Assembly (NCBI GenBank): GCA_031365375.1
Contig: JANLXZ010000055.1
Coordinates: 1-8,018, forward strand
Source of the DNA: JAKFWF01 sp031365375
GTDB lineage: Bacteria; Pseudomonadota; Alphaproteobacteria; Rhizobiales; Hyphomicrobiaceae
Reading direction: 5' to 3'
Length of the DNA: 8,018 nt
Shown: one piece after another, positions 1 through 6,837 of the stretch
How positions within the stretch are numbered: position 1 is the first letter of the stretch
Layout: each line of letters begins with the position of its first letter
The notes under the pieces: generated by a model
What the model was told of the DNA's origin: nothing
Seen by the model: the letters and a program-made list of their open reading frames with translations, nothing else
Database searches by the model: none
Translations under genes and position numbers: made by a program

Positions 1-1
1 G

Positions 2-430
2 CTGCCAATCTCGCTCGCCGCCTTCCGTGATAGCGCGCCATCGGCAATCTTCGTGATCTTCATAACGGCGGTATGGCCGATCATCATCAACACCGCCGTC
101 GGCATTCGCAACATTCCGCAAGACTACCGCAATGTCGCCGCTGTGCTGCGCTTGAATCACGCAGAGTTTTTCTGGCGCGTGATGATCCCTTCGGCAGCAC
201 CTTACATCTTCACCGGATTGCGCATCGGCATCGGCTTGTCATGGCTCGCGATCGTCGCGGCTGAGATGCTGACCGGCGGCGTAGGTATCGGCTTCTTCAT
301 CTGGGATGCGTGGAATTCATCCAAGCTGTCCGACATCATCGTCGCACTAATCTACATCGGCGTTGTCGGTTTTCTCCTCGATCGTCTCGTTGCTGCCTGC
401 GGAAAGATAGCCGCTCGCGGCGCCACTTAA
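2..430 (+). CDS. nrtB: Nitrate/nitrite ABC transporter permease, C-terminal part (5' end outside window)
   Basis: This is the inner-membrane permease of a nitrate/nitrite (NrtABCD/ NasFED-like) ABC importer. The reading frame is open from base 2 with no start codon that fits the family, so 142 C-terminal residues are visible and the gene begins upstream. The GTG at 53 is internal, because the sequence before it (LPISLAAFRDSAPSAIF) is already typical permease sequence. A hydrophobic segment follows (FVIFITAVWPIIINTAVGI). Then comes the cytoplasmic EAA-type loop that contacts the ATPase, about bases 125-220, including NVAAVLRLNHAEFF and the closing VMIPSAAP. Two more hydrophobic segments follow, the last being IIVALIYIGVVGFLLDRLV near the C-terminus. 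The stop TAA at 428-430 is 27 nt before the ATPase gene, as expected for one operon. The specific substrate is inferred from the family resemblance and the nitrate-reducing neighbours. A taurine/sulfonate or cyanate permease of the same superfamily is the alternative, but much less likely here. Confidence 0.93.
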   Translation: MPISLAAFRDSAPSAIFVIFITAVWPIIINTAVGIRNIPQDYRNVAAVLRLNHAEFFWRVMIPSAAPYIFTGLRIGIGLSWLAIVAAEMLTGGVGIGFFIWDAWNSSKLSDIIVALIYIGVVGFLLDRLVAACGKIAARGAT

Positions 431-457
431 TTCTCAAACAATATCGAGGTCGAACAA

Positions 458-1309
458 ATGATTTCGCCAGTTGAGCCTAGATCTCACACGGAGCCATCGC
501 CGATGCGGGCCGGCCGCTCGTTCCTGCGGATCGACGAAGTCGACAAGTCGTTCACGCGCGGTGGCGTCGAATCGGAGGTGTTGAAAGGCATCTCGCTTGG
601 CATCGAGAAAGGGGAATTCGTCTCTATCATCGGCCATTCTGGATGCGGCAAGTCCACGCTGTTGAATTTGATTGCCGGTCTTACGCGCGTCTCCGCCGGC
701 GCGGTTTTACTGGAAGATCGTGAGGTCAATGCTCCAGGTCCGGAGCGTGCGGTAGTATTCCAAAACCATTCGCTTCTGCCGTGGCTCACCGTATACGACA
801 ACGTGCGCATCGCCGTCGACAAAGTGTTCGCGCGCACCAAGAGCAAGGCAGAGCGCCATGACTGGGTGATGCACAATCTCGATCTCGTTCAGATGGGTCA
901 TGCCAAGGGAAAGCGGCCCGCCGAAATTTCCGGTGGCATGAAGCAGCGCGTCGGCATCGCCCGTGCGCTCTCGATGGAGCCGAAAGTTCTGCTGATGGAC
1001 GAGCCGTTCGGTGCGCTCGATGCACTGACGCGGGCACATCTTCAAGATTCAGTAATGGACATCCATGCCCGGCTCGGCAATACCGCGATCATGATCACGC
1101 ACGATGTGGATGAGGCCGTGCTGCTGTCCGACCGAATCGTGATGATGACCAACGGGCCGTCCGCGCGCATCGGCGAGGTGCTCGACGTCGACCTGCCTCG
1201 TCCGCGTCATCGCCTCGATTTGGTGGCTGATCCTCGCTACATCCGCGCACGCGAGGCGGTGATGAAGTTCCTCTACGAGCGCCATTCCTACGTTGAGGCA
1301 GCCGCATGA
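458..1309 (+). CDS. nrtD: Nitrate/nitrite ABC transporter ATP-binding protein
   Basis: This is the ATPase that powers nitrate/nitrite uptake with the NrtB permease at the cytoplasmic face of the inner membrane. The 283-residue protein has one complete nucleotide-binding domain: Walker A GHSGCGKST at residues 59-67, Q-loop glutamine Q102 (VVFQNHSLLPW), ABC signature ISGGMKQR from 157, Walker B VLLMDEP with D181/E182, D-loop GALDALTR, and H-loop histidine H215 (ITHDVDEAV). The C-terminal stretch DLPRPRHR...DPRYIRAREAVMKFLYER is typical of nitrate transporter ATPases. It is the short NrtD type, without the NrtA-like receptor domain fused in cyanobacterial NrtC. About 20 residues precede the core domain. 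The ATG at 458 is favoured because GAGGT (446-450) lies 7 nt upstream; an internal ATG at residue 16 is the alternative. The stop overlaps the nirB start by ATGA. The signature has Ile in place of the common Leu, a tolerated variant. Confidence 0.95.
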   Translation: MISPVEPRSHTEPSPMRAGRSFLRIDEVDKSFTRGGVESEVLKGISLGIEKGEFVSIIGHSGCGKSTLLNLIAGLTRVSAGAVLLEDREVNAPGPERAVVFQNHSLLPWLTVYDNVRIAVDKVFARTKSKAERHDWVMHNLDLVQMGHAKGKRPAEISGGMKQRVGIARALSMEPKVLLMDEPFGALDALTRAHLQDSVMDIHARLGNTAIMITHDVDEAVLLSDRIVMMTNGPSARIGEVLDVDLPRPRHRLDLVADPRYIRAREAVMKFLYERHSYVEAAA

Positions 1310-1325
1310 AGAAACCTAATGGAAG
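1295..1325 (+). promoter_or_regulatory. Two candidate ribosome binding sites for nirB
   Basis: Two Shine-Dalgarno-like sites compete here. GAGG at 1295-1298 lies 7 nt before the ATG at 1306 that overlaps the nrtD stop (ATGA). GGAAG at 1321-1325 lies 7 nt before a second in-frame ATG at 1333. The sequence alone does not decide between an 834- and an 825-residue NirB. The first is annotated because ATGA coupling recurs at the nirB/nirD junction. Confidence 0.5.
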
Positions 1326-3810
1326 CTCACATATGAAGTTGGCTGTGTCGAACTTGAAACCGAAGCAGAGACTTGTCGTCGTCGGCAACGGCATGGCTCC
1401 CGGCCGAGCGCTCGACAAGCTGTTCGAGCTGGCTCCCGATGCCTACGACGTAACCATATTCAACGCCGAACCGCGGGTGAATTACGATCGCATCATGCTG
1501 TCGCCGGTGCTGTCCGGTGAGAAATCGTTCGAACAGATCGTCATTCACGGCGATGGCTGGTATGTGAAACACGGCGTCACGCTATATAAGGGGTGCACGG
1601 TCACCGATATCGACCGCAAAGCGAAAACCGTGACGTCGGCGACGGGCATTACGGTGCCTTACGACAAACTGATTGTTGCCACGGGATCGCAGCCGATCAT
1701 CATCCCCATTCCCGGCAATAATCTTGCTGGCGTCTTGACCTATCGCGATCTCGACGACGTGCAGGCGATGATGATCGCCGCGAAGTCGCGCGGAAACGCC
1801 GTGGTAATCGGCGGCGGATTACTCGGTCTCGAGGCCGCCGCCGGTCTCAGTGACCAAGGCATGAATGTGACCGTGCTCCATCTCATGCCGACGCTGATGG
1901 AACGTCAGCTCGACACGACCGCGGGGCATCTGCTGCAAAAGGCGATCGAGGCGCGCGGCATTCGCGTCATTACAAAAGCCAACACCAAGGCGATTCTCGG
2001 TAACAAGCGCTGCGAAGCGGTGGAACTCGCCGATGGCACGCGACTGCCGGCCGAACTCGTGATCATGGCCGTCGGCATCCGTCCGAACGCGCAACTCGCC
2101 AAGGATGCCGGCCTAACCGTCAATCGCGGTATCGTTGTCGACGCCACCATGCGCACGTCCGATTCGGACGTATTTGCACTAGGGGAATGCGCCGAGATCG
2201 AAGCCCAAGTGTTCGGTCTGGTCGCACCGCTTTACGAAATGGCGAACGTTGCGGCGGGTCATCTCGCGGGTGAGGATACGCATCGCTTCGCCGCTTCAGC
2301 TACGGCAACCAAGCTCAAGGTGACCGGGATCAATTTGTTTTCCGCCGGAGATTTTGCCGAAGGAAAGGACCGCGAGGAGATCGTATTGCGGGACGCCACG
2401 CGCGGCGTCTACAAGCGACTCGTTTTGAAGGACAACCGGCTGATCGGTGCGGTCCTCTATGGCGACACCGGCGACGGCGCGTGGTTCTTCGATCTGCTCA
2501 AGCGCGGCACAGACATCTCGCAATTGCGCGAAACGCTCATCTTCGGCCCGAGCTTCGCCGGGGGCGTACCGCTGGACCCTACGGCGGCCGTTGCAGCATT
2601 GCCGGATGATGCGGAAATTTGCGGCTGCAATGGCATTTGCAAGGGCAAGATCACGGGCGCGATCACCGGGCTCAAGCTCACCTCGCTCGACGATGTGCGG
2701 GCACATACGAAAGCCTCGGCCTCGTGCGGTTCGTGCACGGGGCTCGTCGAGCAGCTTTTGAAGGTGACCCTGGGCGGCTCGTACAATCCGTCAGCCATTC
2801 AACCGATGTGCGGCTGCACTGGTCTCGGCCATGACGAGGTGCGGCGATTGATCGTCGCGAAGAGCCTCAAGTCGATTCCCGATCTAATGCAGGCGCTGGA
2901 ATGGAAAACATCGTGCGGTTGCGCCAAGTGCCGGCCGGCGCTCAATTACTACATGGTGGCGACCTGGCCGGGCGACTACGCCGACGATGGTCAATCGCGG
3001 TTCATCAACGAGCGGGTGCATGCAAACATCCAAAAGGATGGCACCTACTCGGTCGTGCCACGCATGTGGGGCGGCATGACGAGTGCAAAGGAATTGCGCG
3101 CCATCGCCGACGTCGTCGAGAAGTTCAACATCCCGGCAGTGAAGTGCACGGGCGGCCAGCGCATCGACATGCTGGGCGTGAAGAAGGAGGATTTGCCAGC
3201 CGTATGGGCCGACCTTAACAACGCCGGAATGGTCTCGGGCGCGGCCTACGCCAAAGGGTTGCGCACCGTAAAGACGTGCGTCGGCACCGACTGGTGCCGC
3301 TTTGGCACGCAGGATTCGACCGGTCTCGGCGTGAAGCTGGAAAAGTTTCTGTGGGGCTCGTGGACCCCGGCAAAACTGAAGCTCGCCGTATCGGGCTGCC
3401 CGCGCAACTGCGCCGAAGCAACATGCAAGGACATCGGCGTGATTTGCATCGACAGCGGTTATGAAATCCATTTTGGCGGCGCGGCCGGTCTCGACATTAA
3501 AGGCACCGAAGTGCTCGGGCATGTTAAAACCGAAGACGAAACAATCGAGGTGATTGCGGCGTTGACGCAGCTTTATCGGGAGCAGGGCCGCTATCTCGAA
3601 CGCGTCTATAAGTGGGCCAAACGCGTTGGCAGCGATAGCATCCGCAAGCAGGTTCTCGACGACACGGCGAAACGCAAGGCGCTTTACGATCGCTTCGCGC
3701 TGTCGCAAAAATTCTCGCAGTCCGATCCATGGGCCGAGCGCGTTTCCGGTCTCGACGCACACGAGTTCGCACCGATTATGGATCTGACGATACGCGAGGC
3801 TGCGGAATGA
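1306..3810 (+). CDS. nirB: Assimilatory nitrite reductase [NAD(P)H], large subunit
   Basis: NirB carries out the six-electron reduction of nitrite to ammonium in the cytoplasm, using NADH through FAD, Fe-S clusters and siroheme. The 834 residues are close to the usual length of about 800-850. Domains in order: an FAD-binding pyridine-nucleotide oxidoreductase region with GNGMAPGR at residues 27-34 and a second dinucleotide fold, GGGLLGLEAA, from 169; a first BFD-like [2Fe-2S] module with C439, C441, C474 and C477 (C445 nearby); a second BFD-like module with C502, C504, C539 and C542; a ferredoxin-like half domain from about 560; and the siroheme/[4Fe-4S] domain with C658-X5-C664 and C698-X3-C702 (CVGTDWC and CPRNC). 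All four cluster cysteines are present, so the enzyme looks active. A nitrite rather than sulfite reductase assignment rests on the fused flavin domain and on neighbours nirD and nasA. In Paracoccus the equivalent is called NasB. The start at 1306 (ATGA overlap with nrtD) is preferred; ATG 1333 is a credible alternative that would remove nine residues. Confidence 0.97.
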   Translation: MKKPNGSSHMKLAVSNLKPKQRLVVVGNGMAPGRALDKLFELAPDAYDVTIFNAEPRVNYDRIMLSPVLSGEKSFEQIVIHGDGWYVKHGVTLYKGCTVTDIDRKAKTVTSATGITVPYDKLIVATGSQPIIIPIPGNNLAGVLTYRDLDDVQAMMIAAKSRGNAVVIGGGLLGLEAAAGLSDQGMNVTVLHLMPTLMERQLDTTAGHLLQKAIEARGIRVITKANTKAILGNKRCEAVELADGTRLPAELVIMAVGIRPNAQLAKDAGLTVNRGIVVDATMRTSDSDVFALGECAEIEAQVFGLVAPLYEMANVAAGHLAGEDTHRFAASATATKLKVTGINLFSAGDFAEGKDREEIVLRDATRGVYKRLVLKDNRLIGAVLYGDTGDGAWFFDLLKRGTDISQLRETLIFGPSFAGGVPLDPTAAVAALPDDAEICGCNGICKGKITGAITGLKLTSLDDVRAHTKASASCGSCTGLVEQLLKVTLGGSYNPSAIQPMCGCTGLGHDEVRRLIVAKSLKSIPDLMQALEWKTSCGCAKCRPALNYYMVATWPGDYADDGQSRFINERVHANIQKDGTYSVVPRMWGGMTSAKELRAIADVVEKFNIPAVKCTGGQRIDMLGVKKEDLPAVWADLNNAGMVSGAAYAKGLRTVKTCVGTDWCRFGTQDSTGLGVKLEKFLWGSWTPAKLKLAVSGCPRNCAEATCKDIGVICIDSGYEIHFGGAAGLDIKGTEVLGHVKTEDETIEVIAALTQLYREQGRYLERVYKWAKRVGSDSIRKQVLDDTAKRKALYDRFALSQKFSQSDPWAERVSGLDAHEFAPIMDLTIREAAE
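3796..3799 (+). promoter_or_regulatory. Ribosome binding site of nirD, inside the end of nirB
   Basis: GAGG ends 7 nt before the ATG at 3807, which overlaps the nirB stop as ATGA. This supports that start over the in-frame upstream ATG at 3729, which would add residues unlike the family and lie deep in nirB. Confidence 0.6.
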
Positions 3811-4157
3811 GCATAATGAAAGCAGATTGGATCGATATCGGCGCTTTGGACGCGATCCCGGTTCGCGGCGCCAGGCTCGTCAAGACGGCCGCCGGTTGTA
3901 TCGCGGTGTTCCGAACGGCTCACGATCAGGCCTATGCGATCGAAGATAGCTGCCCGCACAAAGGGGGCCCGCTGTCGCAAGGCATAGTGCACGGGACGTC
4001 GGTTACCTGTCCGCTGCACAACTGGGTGATCAGCCTGGAAAGTGGCGTAGCGCAGGAAGCGGACAAAGGCAGCGTGCGCACCTTCCCTCTAAAGATAAAT
4101 GACGGGCGTCTGCTACTCAATGTTGCCGCGCTCGCGGCGAAGCGAGCGGCCGCGTGA
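3807..4157 (+). CDS. nirD: Nitrite reductase small subunit, Rieske-type
   Basis: This is the small subunit/electron-transfer partner of NirB, a single-domain Rieske-fold protein of 116 residues, the usual size of about 105-120. Both ligand pairs of a genuine Rieske [2Fe-2S] centre are present: C49-P-H51 (SCPHKGGPL) and C68-P-L-H71 (CPLHNW), separated by 16 residues. The closing sequence VRTFPLKINDGRLLLNV is typical of NirD. Some enterobacterial NirD proteins have the fold but lack these ligands, so this member can be expected to carry a cluster, like Paracoccus NasG. The start at 3807 gives an ATGA overlap with nirB and has GAGG 7 nt upstream. ATG 3816 (residue 4) is a weaker alternative. nasA follows after 7 nt. 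The position between the two reductase genes fits a role in passing electrons to one or both. The dual role is inferred. Confidence 0.95.
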   Translation: MSIMKADWIDIGALDAIPVRGARLVKTAAGCIAVFRTAHDQAYAIEDSCPHKGGPLSQGIVHGTSVTCPLHNWVISLESGVAQEADKGSVRTFPLKINDGRLLLNVAALAAKRAAA

Positions 4158-4160
4158 GGG
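4156..4160 (+). promoter_or_regulatory. Ribosome binding site of nasA overlapping the nirD stop
   Basis: GAGGG overlaps the nirD TGA stop (4155-4157) and lies 4 nt before the ATG at 4165, somewhat close but usable. It supports a start at 4165, after which the N-terminal 4Fe-4S cysteines follow at the usual distance. The longer in-frame start at 4099 lies within nirD. Confidence 0.55.
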
Positions 4161-4164
4161 CACG

Positions 4165-6837
4165 ATGAGCGAGGGCGCGATCCGCACCACGTGCCCTTAC
4201 TGCGGTGTCGGTTGCGGCGTGTCAGCCACGACGCGCGCCGATGGGGCGATCGATATTAAGGGTGATCCAGACCATCCCTCTAACCTTGGCCGACTGTGTT
4301 CGAAGGGCTCGGCGTTGGCCGAAACTTTGTCACTGGATGATCGTGTGCTCTTTCCCACAGTCGATGGCGCGCGCGCGCGTTGGGATACGGCACTCGATCT
4401 CGTCGCCCAAAAGTTCACCGATACCATTGCCGCGCATGGGCCGGACTCGGTCGCCTTCTATGTCTCCGGCCAATTGCTGACCGAGGACTACTACGTCGCC
4501 AACAAACTGATGAAAGGATTTATCGGCTCGGGCAACATCGACACCAATTCGCGATTGTGTATGGCCTCGTCGGTGGCCGGCCAAAAGCGTGCCTTCGGAT
4601 CAGATACCGTGCCTGGCACGTACGAAGATGTCGACCAAGCGGATCTGGTCGTGCTAGTCGGCTCCAACCTCGCTTGGTGCCATCCCGTGCTCTATCAACG
4701 ACTGGCCGCTGCTCGCGCCGCCCGCGGCACCAAGGTCGTCGTGATCGATCCACGCCGTACGGCAACGTGCGAAATCGCCGATCTGCATTTGGCGCTGGTG
4801 CCCGGTTCGGATGTCGCGTTGTTCAACGGGCTTTTCGTTACGCTCGTCGGCGCAAACGCTACGAACCCCGATTACATTGGAAAGTGTACCAGCGGGTTCC
4901 GCGAGGCGTACGATGTTGCGGACCGGCAGCCGATCAGCGCCATCGCGACGACAACCGGGCTCTCCCAGCTTCAATTGCGCGCGTTTTATGATCTCTACGC
5001 AACCACCGAGCGTGTCGTCACCATCTATAGCCAAGGTGTCAACCAGTCGACCTCGGGCACCGACAAGGTTGCCGCGATCATCAATTGCCACCTCGCCACC
5101 GGTCGCATTGGCCGGCCGGGAATGGGTCCGTTTTCCGTCACTGGACAGCCGAACGCCATGGGCGGGCGCGAGGTCGGCGGGCTGGCAAATATGCTGGCGG
5201 CACATATGGATCTCGACAATGCGCGTCACAGGGAAATCTTGCAGTCGTTCCGGAACTCGCCACGCATCGCCGAAAAGCCTGGGTACAAAGCCGTCGATCT
5301 ATTTCGCGCCGTCGGCAGCGGCGAGATCAAGGCGCTGTGGATCATGGCGACCAATCCCGTCGACAGCATGCCGGAGGCCGACAGCGTTCGTGCGGCCATC
5401 GCGGGTTGCCCTTTTGTCGTCGTCTCCGATGTTGCCAGTAATACGGACACGGTTGTGCTTGCGAACGTGCTGCTGCCGTCCGCGGCCTGGGGCGAAAAGG
5501 ACGGCACGGTGACAAACTCGGAACGTCGCATCTCACGGCAGCGCGCGTTCCTCGATCAACCCGGTGAGGTCAAGCCCGACTGGTGGCAGTTGGCGCAAGT
5601 CGCTACCCGCATGGGGTATGGCGCTGCCTTTGCCTACACTCATCCATGGGAAATCTTTGCTGAGCATGCGGCGTTGTCGGCGCGCGACAACAACGGCACG
5701 CGCGACTTCGACATCGGCGCCTACGCCGGGATCACGCGCGAGGTGTACGATGACCTTACACCATTTCAATGGCCGCAGGCGGAAGGCACAGCGCCGCGCG
5801 ATACACGCTTTTTCGCCGGCGGCGGTTTCTTTACGCCCGATCGCCGCGCACGGTTCATGACGACAGCCTACAGCGCGCCGACGTCTGCGGTGAACGCGCA
5901 ATTCCCCCTCGTGCTCAATACCGGACGCATCCGCGACCAGTGGCACACCATGACGCGGACCGGCAAAGCCGCCCGCCTGATGGCGCACATCGGCGAGCCC
6001 TTCGTCGAGATTCATCCCGACGATGCGCGCCGCTATGAACTTGAGCCGGCGTCCCTCGCGCACGTGGCGAGCCCGCACGGCCGCGTTATTGTGCGCGTGC
6101 TGGTAAGCGATCGGCAACGACGCGGTACGGTATTCGTGCCGATCCACTGGACCGATCAGACGGCGGCCCACGCGCGCGTTGATGCGCTCGTCCAAGCCGA
6201 TGTCGATCCGGTGTCCGGCCAACCCGGCTTGAAACAAACGCCGGTTGCGGTGATGCCCTACGCAGCCTGTTGGTACGGCCTCGTGGTGTCGAGATCGCGC
6301 CCGGTTATCAGCGGCGCCGCATACTGGGCCTCATCGCCGGTCAAATCTGGATGGCGCTGCGAACTGGCGGGCGATGCACTGCCAGCCGGCGACTTGACAG
6401 CCTTTGCGCGCAGTCTTATCGGATCGGGTGGTGACGCCAGAACTGATGTTCTGAGCTATCGTGACAGCTCGAGCGGCGAGCATCGCTTTGCGGCTTTCGA
6501 TGGTGCCGAACTCATCGGTGCGGTCTATCTCGCGCACACACCAGTTGCCGCCTCGCGCACTTGGGTCGCCGATCAACTTGACCACGACTTCACAGACCCG
6601 AGCCACCGCCTGCGCATGCTCGCAGGGCGTGGCGGTGCGGCAGCCAAAGATCGCGGCGCAATCGTGTGCGCGTGCTTCGATGTCGGCCGCAATCAGATCA
6701 TCGAGTCCATTACGGATGGCGGCTGCCGTAGCGTCGATGATGTCGGTCGCACCTTGAAAGCTGGCACTAACTGCGGTTCGTGCCGCGCCGAAATCGGAAG
6801 GTTTGTCCATGACACAGCACGCACGAAAGCCGGCTGA
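4165..6837 (+). CDS. nasA: Assimilatory nitrate reductase, catalytic (molybdopterin) subunit
   Basis: NasA reduces nitrate to nitrite in the cytoplasm as the first step of nitrate assimilation, with a Mo-bis-MGD cofactor. The 890 residues match the long NasA class. The N-terminal [4Fe-4S] site is C10-X2-C13-X3-C17...C45 (TTCPYCGVGCGV and RLCSKGS). No twin-arginine signal precedes it, consistent with a cytoplasmic enzyme rather than periplasmic NapA. C132 in SRLCMASSVAG is the likely molybdenum ligand. GQPNAMGGREVGGL (327-340) and NTGRIRDQWHTMTR (from 585) mark the molybdopterin domains. A C-terminal BFD-like [2Fe-2S] module has C835, C837, C870 and C873, like Klebsiella NasA and unlike shorter forms such as Synechococcus NarB. 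The segment of about 700-830 linking it to the core has no recognised motif. The start at 4165 is set by the RBS and by domain spacing. The stop lies 29 nt inside cysG. The same protein is called NasC in Paracoccus and Bacillus. A formate dehydrogenase is excluded by the neighbours and the NasA-type motifs. Confidence 0.96.
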   Translation: MSEGAIRTTCPYCGVGCGVSATTRADGAIDIKGDPDHPSNLGRLCSKGSALAETLSLDDRVLFPTVDGARARWDTALDLVAQKFTDTIAAHGPDSVAFYVSGQLLTEDYYVANKLMKGFIGSGNIDTNSRLCMASSVAGQKRAFGSDTVPGTYEDVDQADLVVLVGSNLAWCHPVLYQRLAAARAARGTKVVVIDPRRTATCEIADLHLALVPGSDVALFNGLFVTLVGANATNPDYIGKCTSGFREAYDVADRQPISAIATTTGLSQLQLRAFYDLYATTERVVTIYSQGVNQSTSGTDKVAAIINCHLATGRIGRPGMGPFSVTGQPNAMGGREVGGLANMLAAHMDLDNARHREILQSFRNSPRIAEKPGYKAVDLFRAVGSGEIKALWIMATNPVDSMPEADSVRAAIAGCPFVVVSDVASNTDTVVLANVLLPSAAWGEKDGTVTNSERRISRQRAFLDQPGEVKPDWWQLAQVATRMGYGAAFAYTHPWEIFAEHAALSARDNNGTRDFDIGAYAGITREVYDDLTPFQWPQAEGTAPRDTRFFAGGGFFTPDRRARFMTTAYSAPTSAVNAQFPLVLNTGRIRDQWHTMTRTGKAARLMAHIGEPFVEIHPDDARRYELEPASLAHVASPHGRVIVRVLVSDRQRRGTVFVPIHWTDQTAAHARVDALVQADVDPVSGQPGLKQTPVAVMPYAACWYGLVVSRSRPVISGAAYWASSPVKSGWRCELAGDALPAGDLTAFARSLIGSGGDARTDVLSYRDSSSGEHRFAAFDGAELIGAVYLAHTPVAASRTWVADQLDHDFTDPSHRLRMLAGRGGAAAKDRGAIVCACFDVGRNQIIESITDGGCRSVDDVGRTLKAGTNCGSCRAEIGRFVHDTARTKAG
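6796..6801 (+). promoter_or_regulatory. Strong ribosome binding site of cysG inside nasA
   Basis: GGAAGG lies within the last codons of nasA, 7 nt before the ATG at 6809. It is the best match to the anti-SD consensus in the window. It fixes the cysG start upstream of the nasA stop rather than at the next in-frame ATG (6854). Confidence 0.65.

Noticed and set aside
53..430. A complete small membrane protein starting at GTG 53
   Set aside because: The frame continues upstream with permease-like sequence to the window edge, so this is the tail of nrtB and not a separate gene.
431..457. Possible promoter between nrtB and nrtD
   Set aside because: The gap is only 27 nt, mostly taken up by the RBS, with no -35/-10 pair.
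2884..3762. Long open frame of 292 codons on the minus strand opposite nirB
   Set aside because: It lies entirely within the unambiguous nirB siroheme domain, its translation resembles no family I know, and GC-rich coding DNA commonly leaves long antisense frames.
3729..3806. N-terminal extension of nirD from ATG 3729
   Set aside because: The extra residues are arginine-rich, unlike NirD, and overlap nirB. The ATGA start at 3807 with an RBS fits the family length.
4099..4164. N-terminal extension of nasA from ATG 4099
   Set aside because: It overlaps the end of nirD and adds 22 residues with no family resemblance. The RBS and cysteine spacing support 4165.
4367..4379. GC dinucleotide run in nasA
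   Set aside because: It is short and within codons for alternating Ala/Arg, with no frame disturbance. It is expected by chance in GC-rich coding DNA.
5533..6237. Open frame of 234 codons on the minus strand opposite nasA
   Set aside because: It is fully inside nasA, has no recognisable motif, and is composition-driven like other arginine-rich shadow frames.
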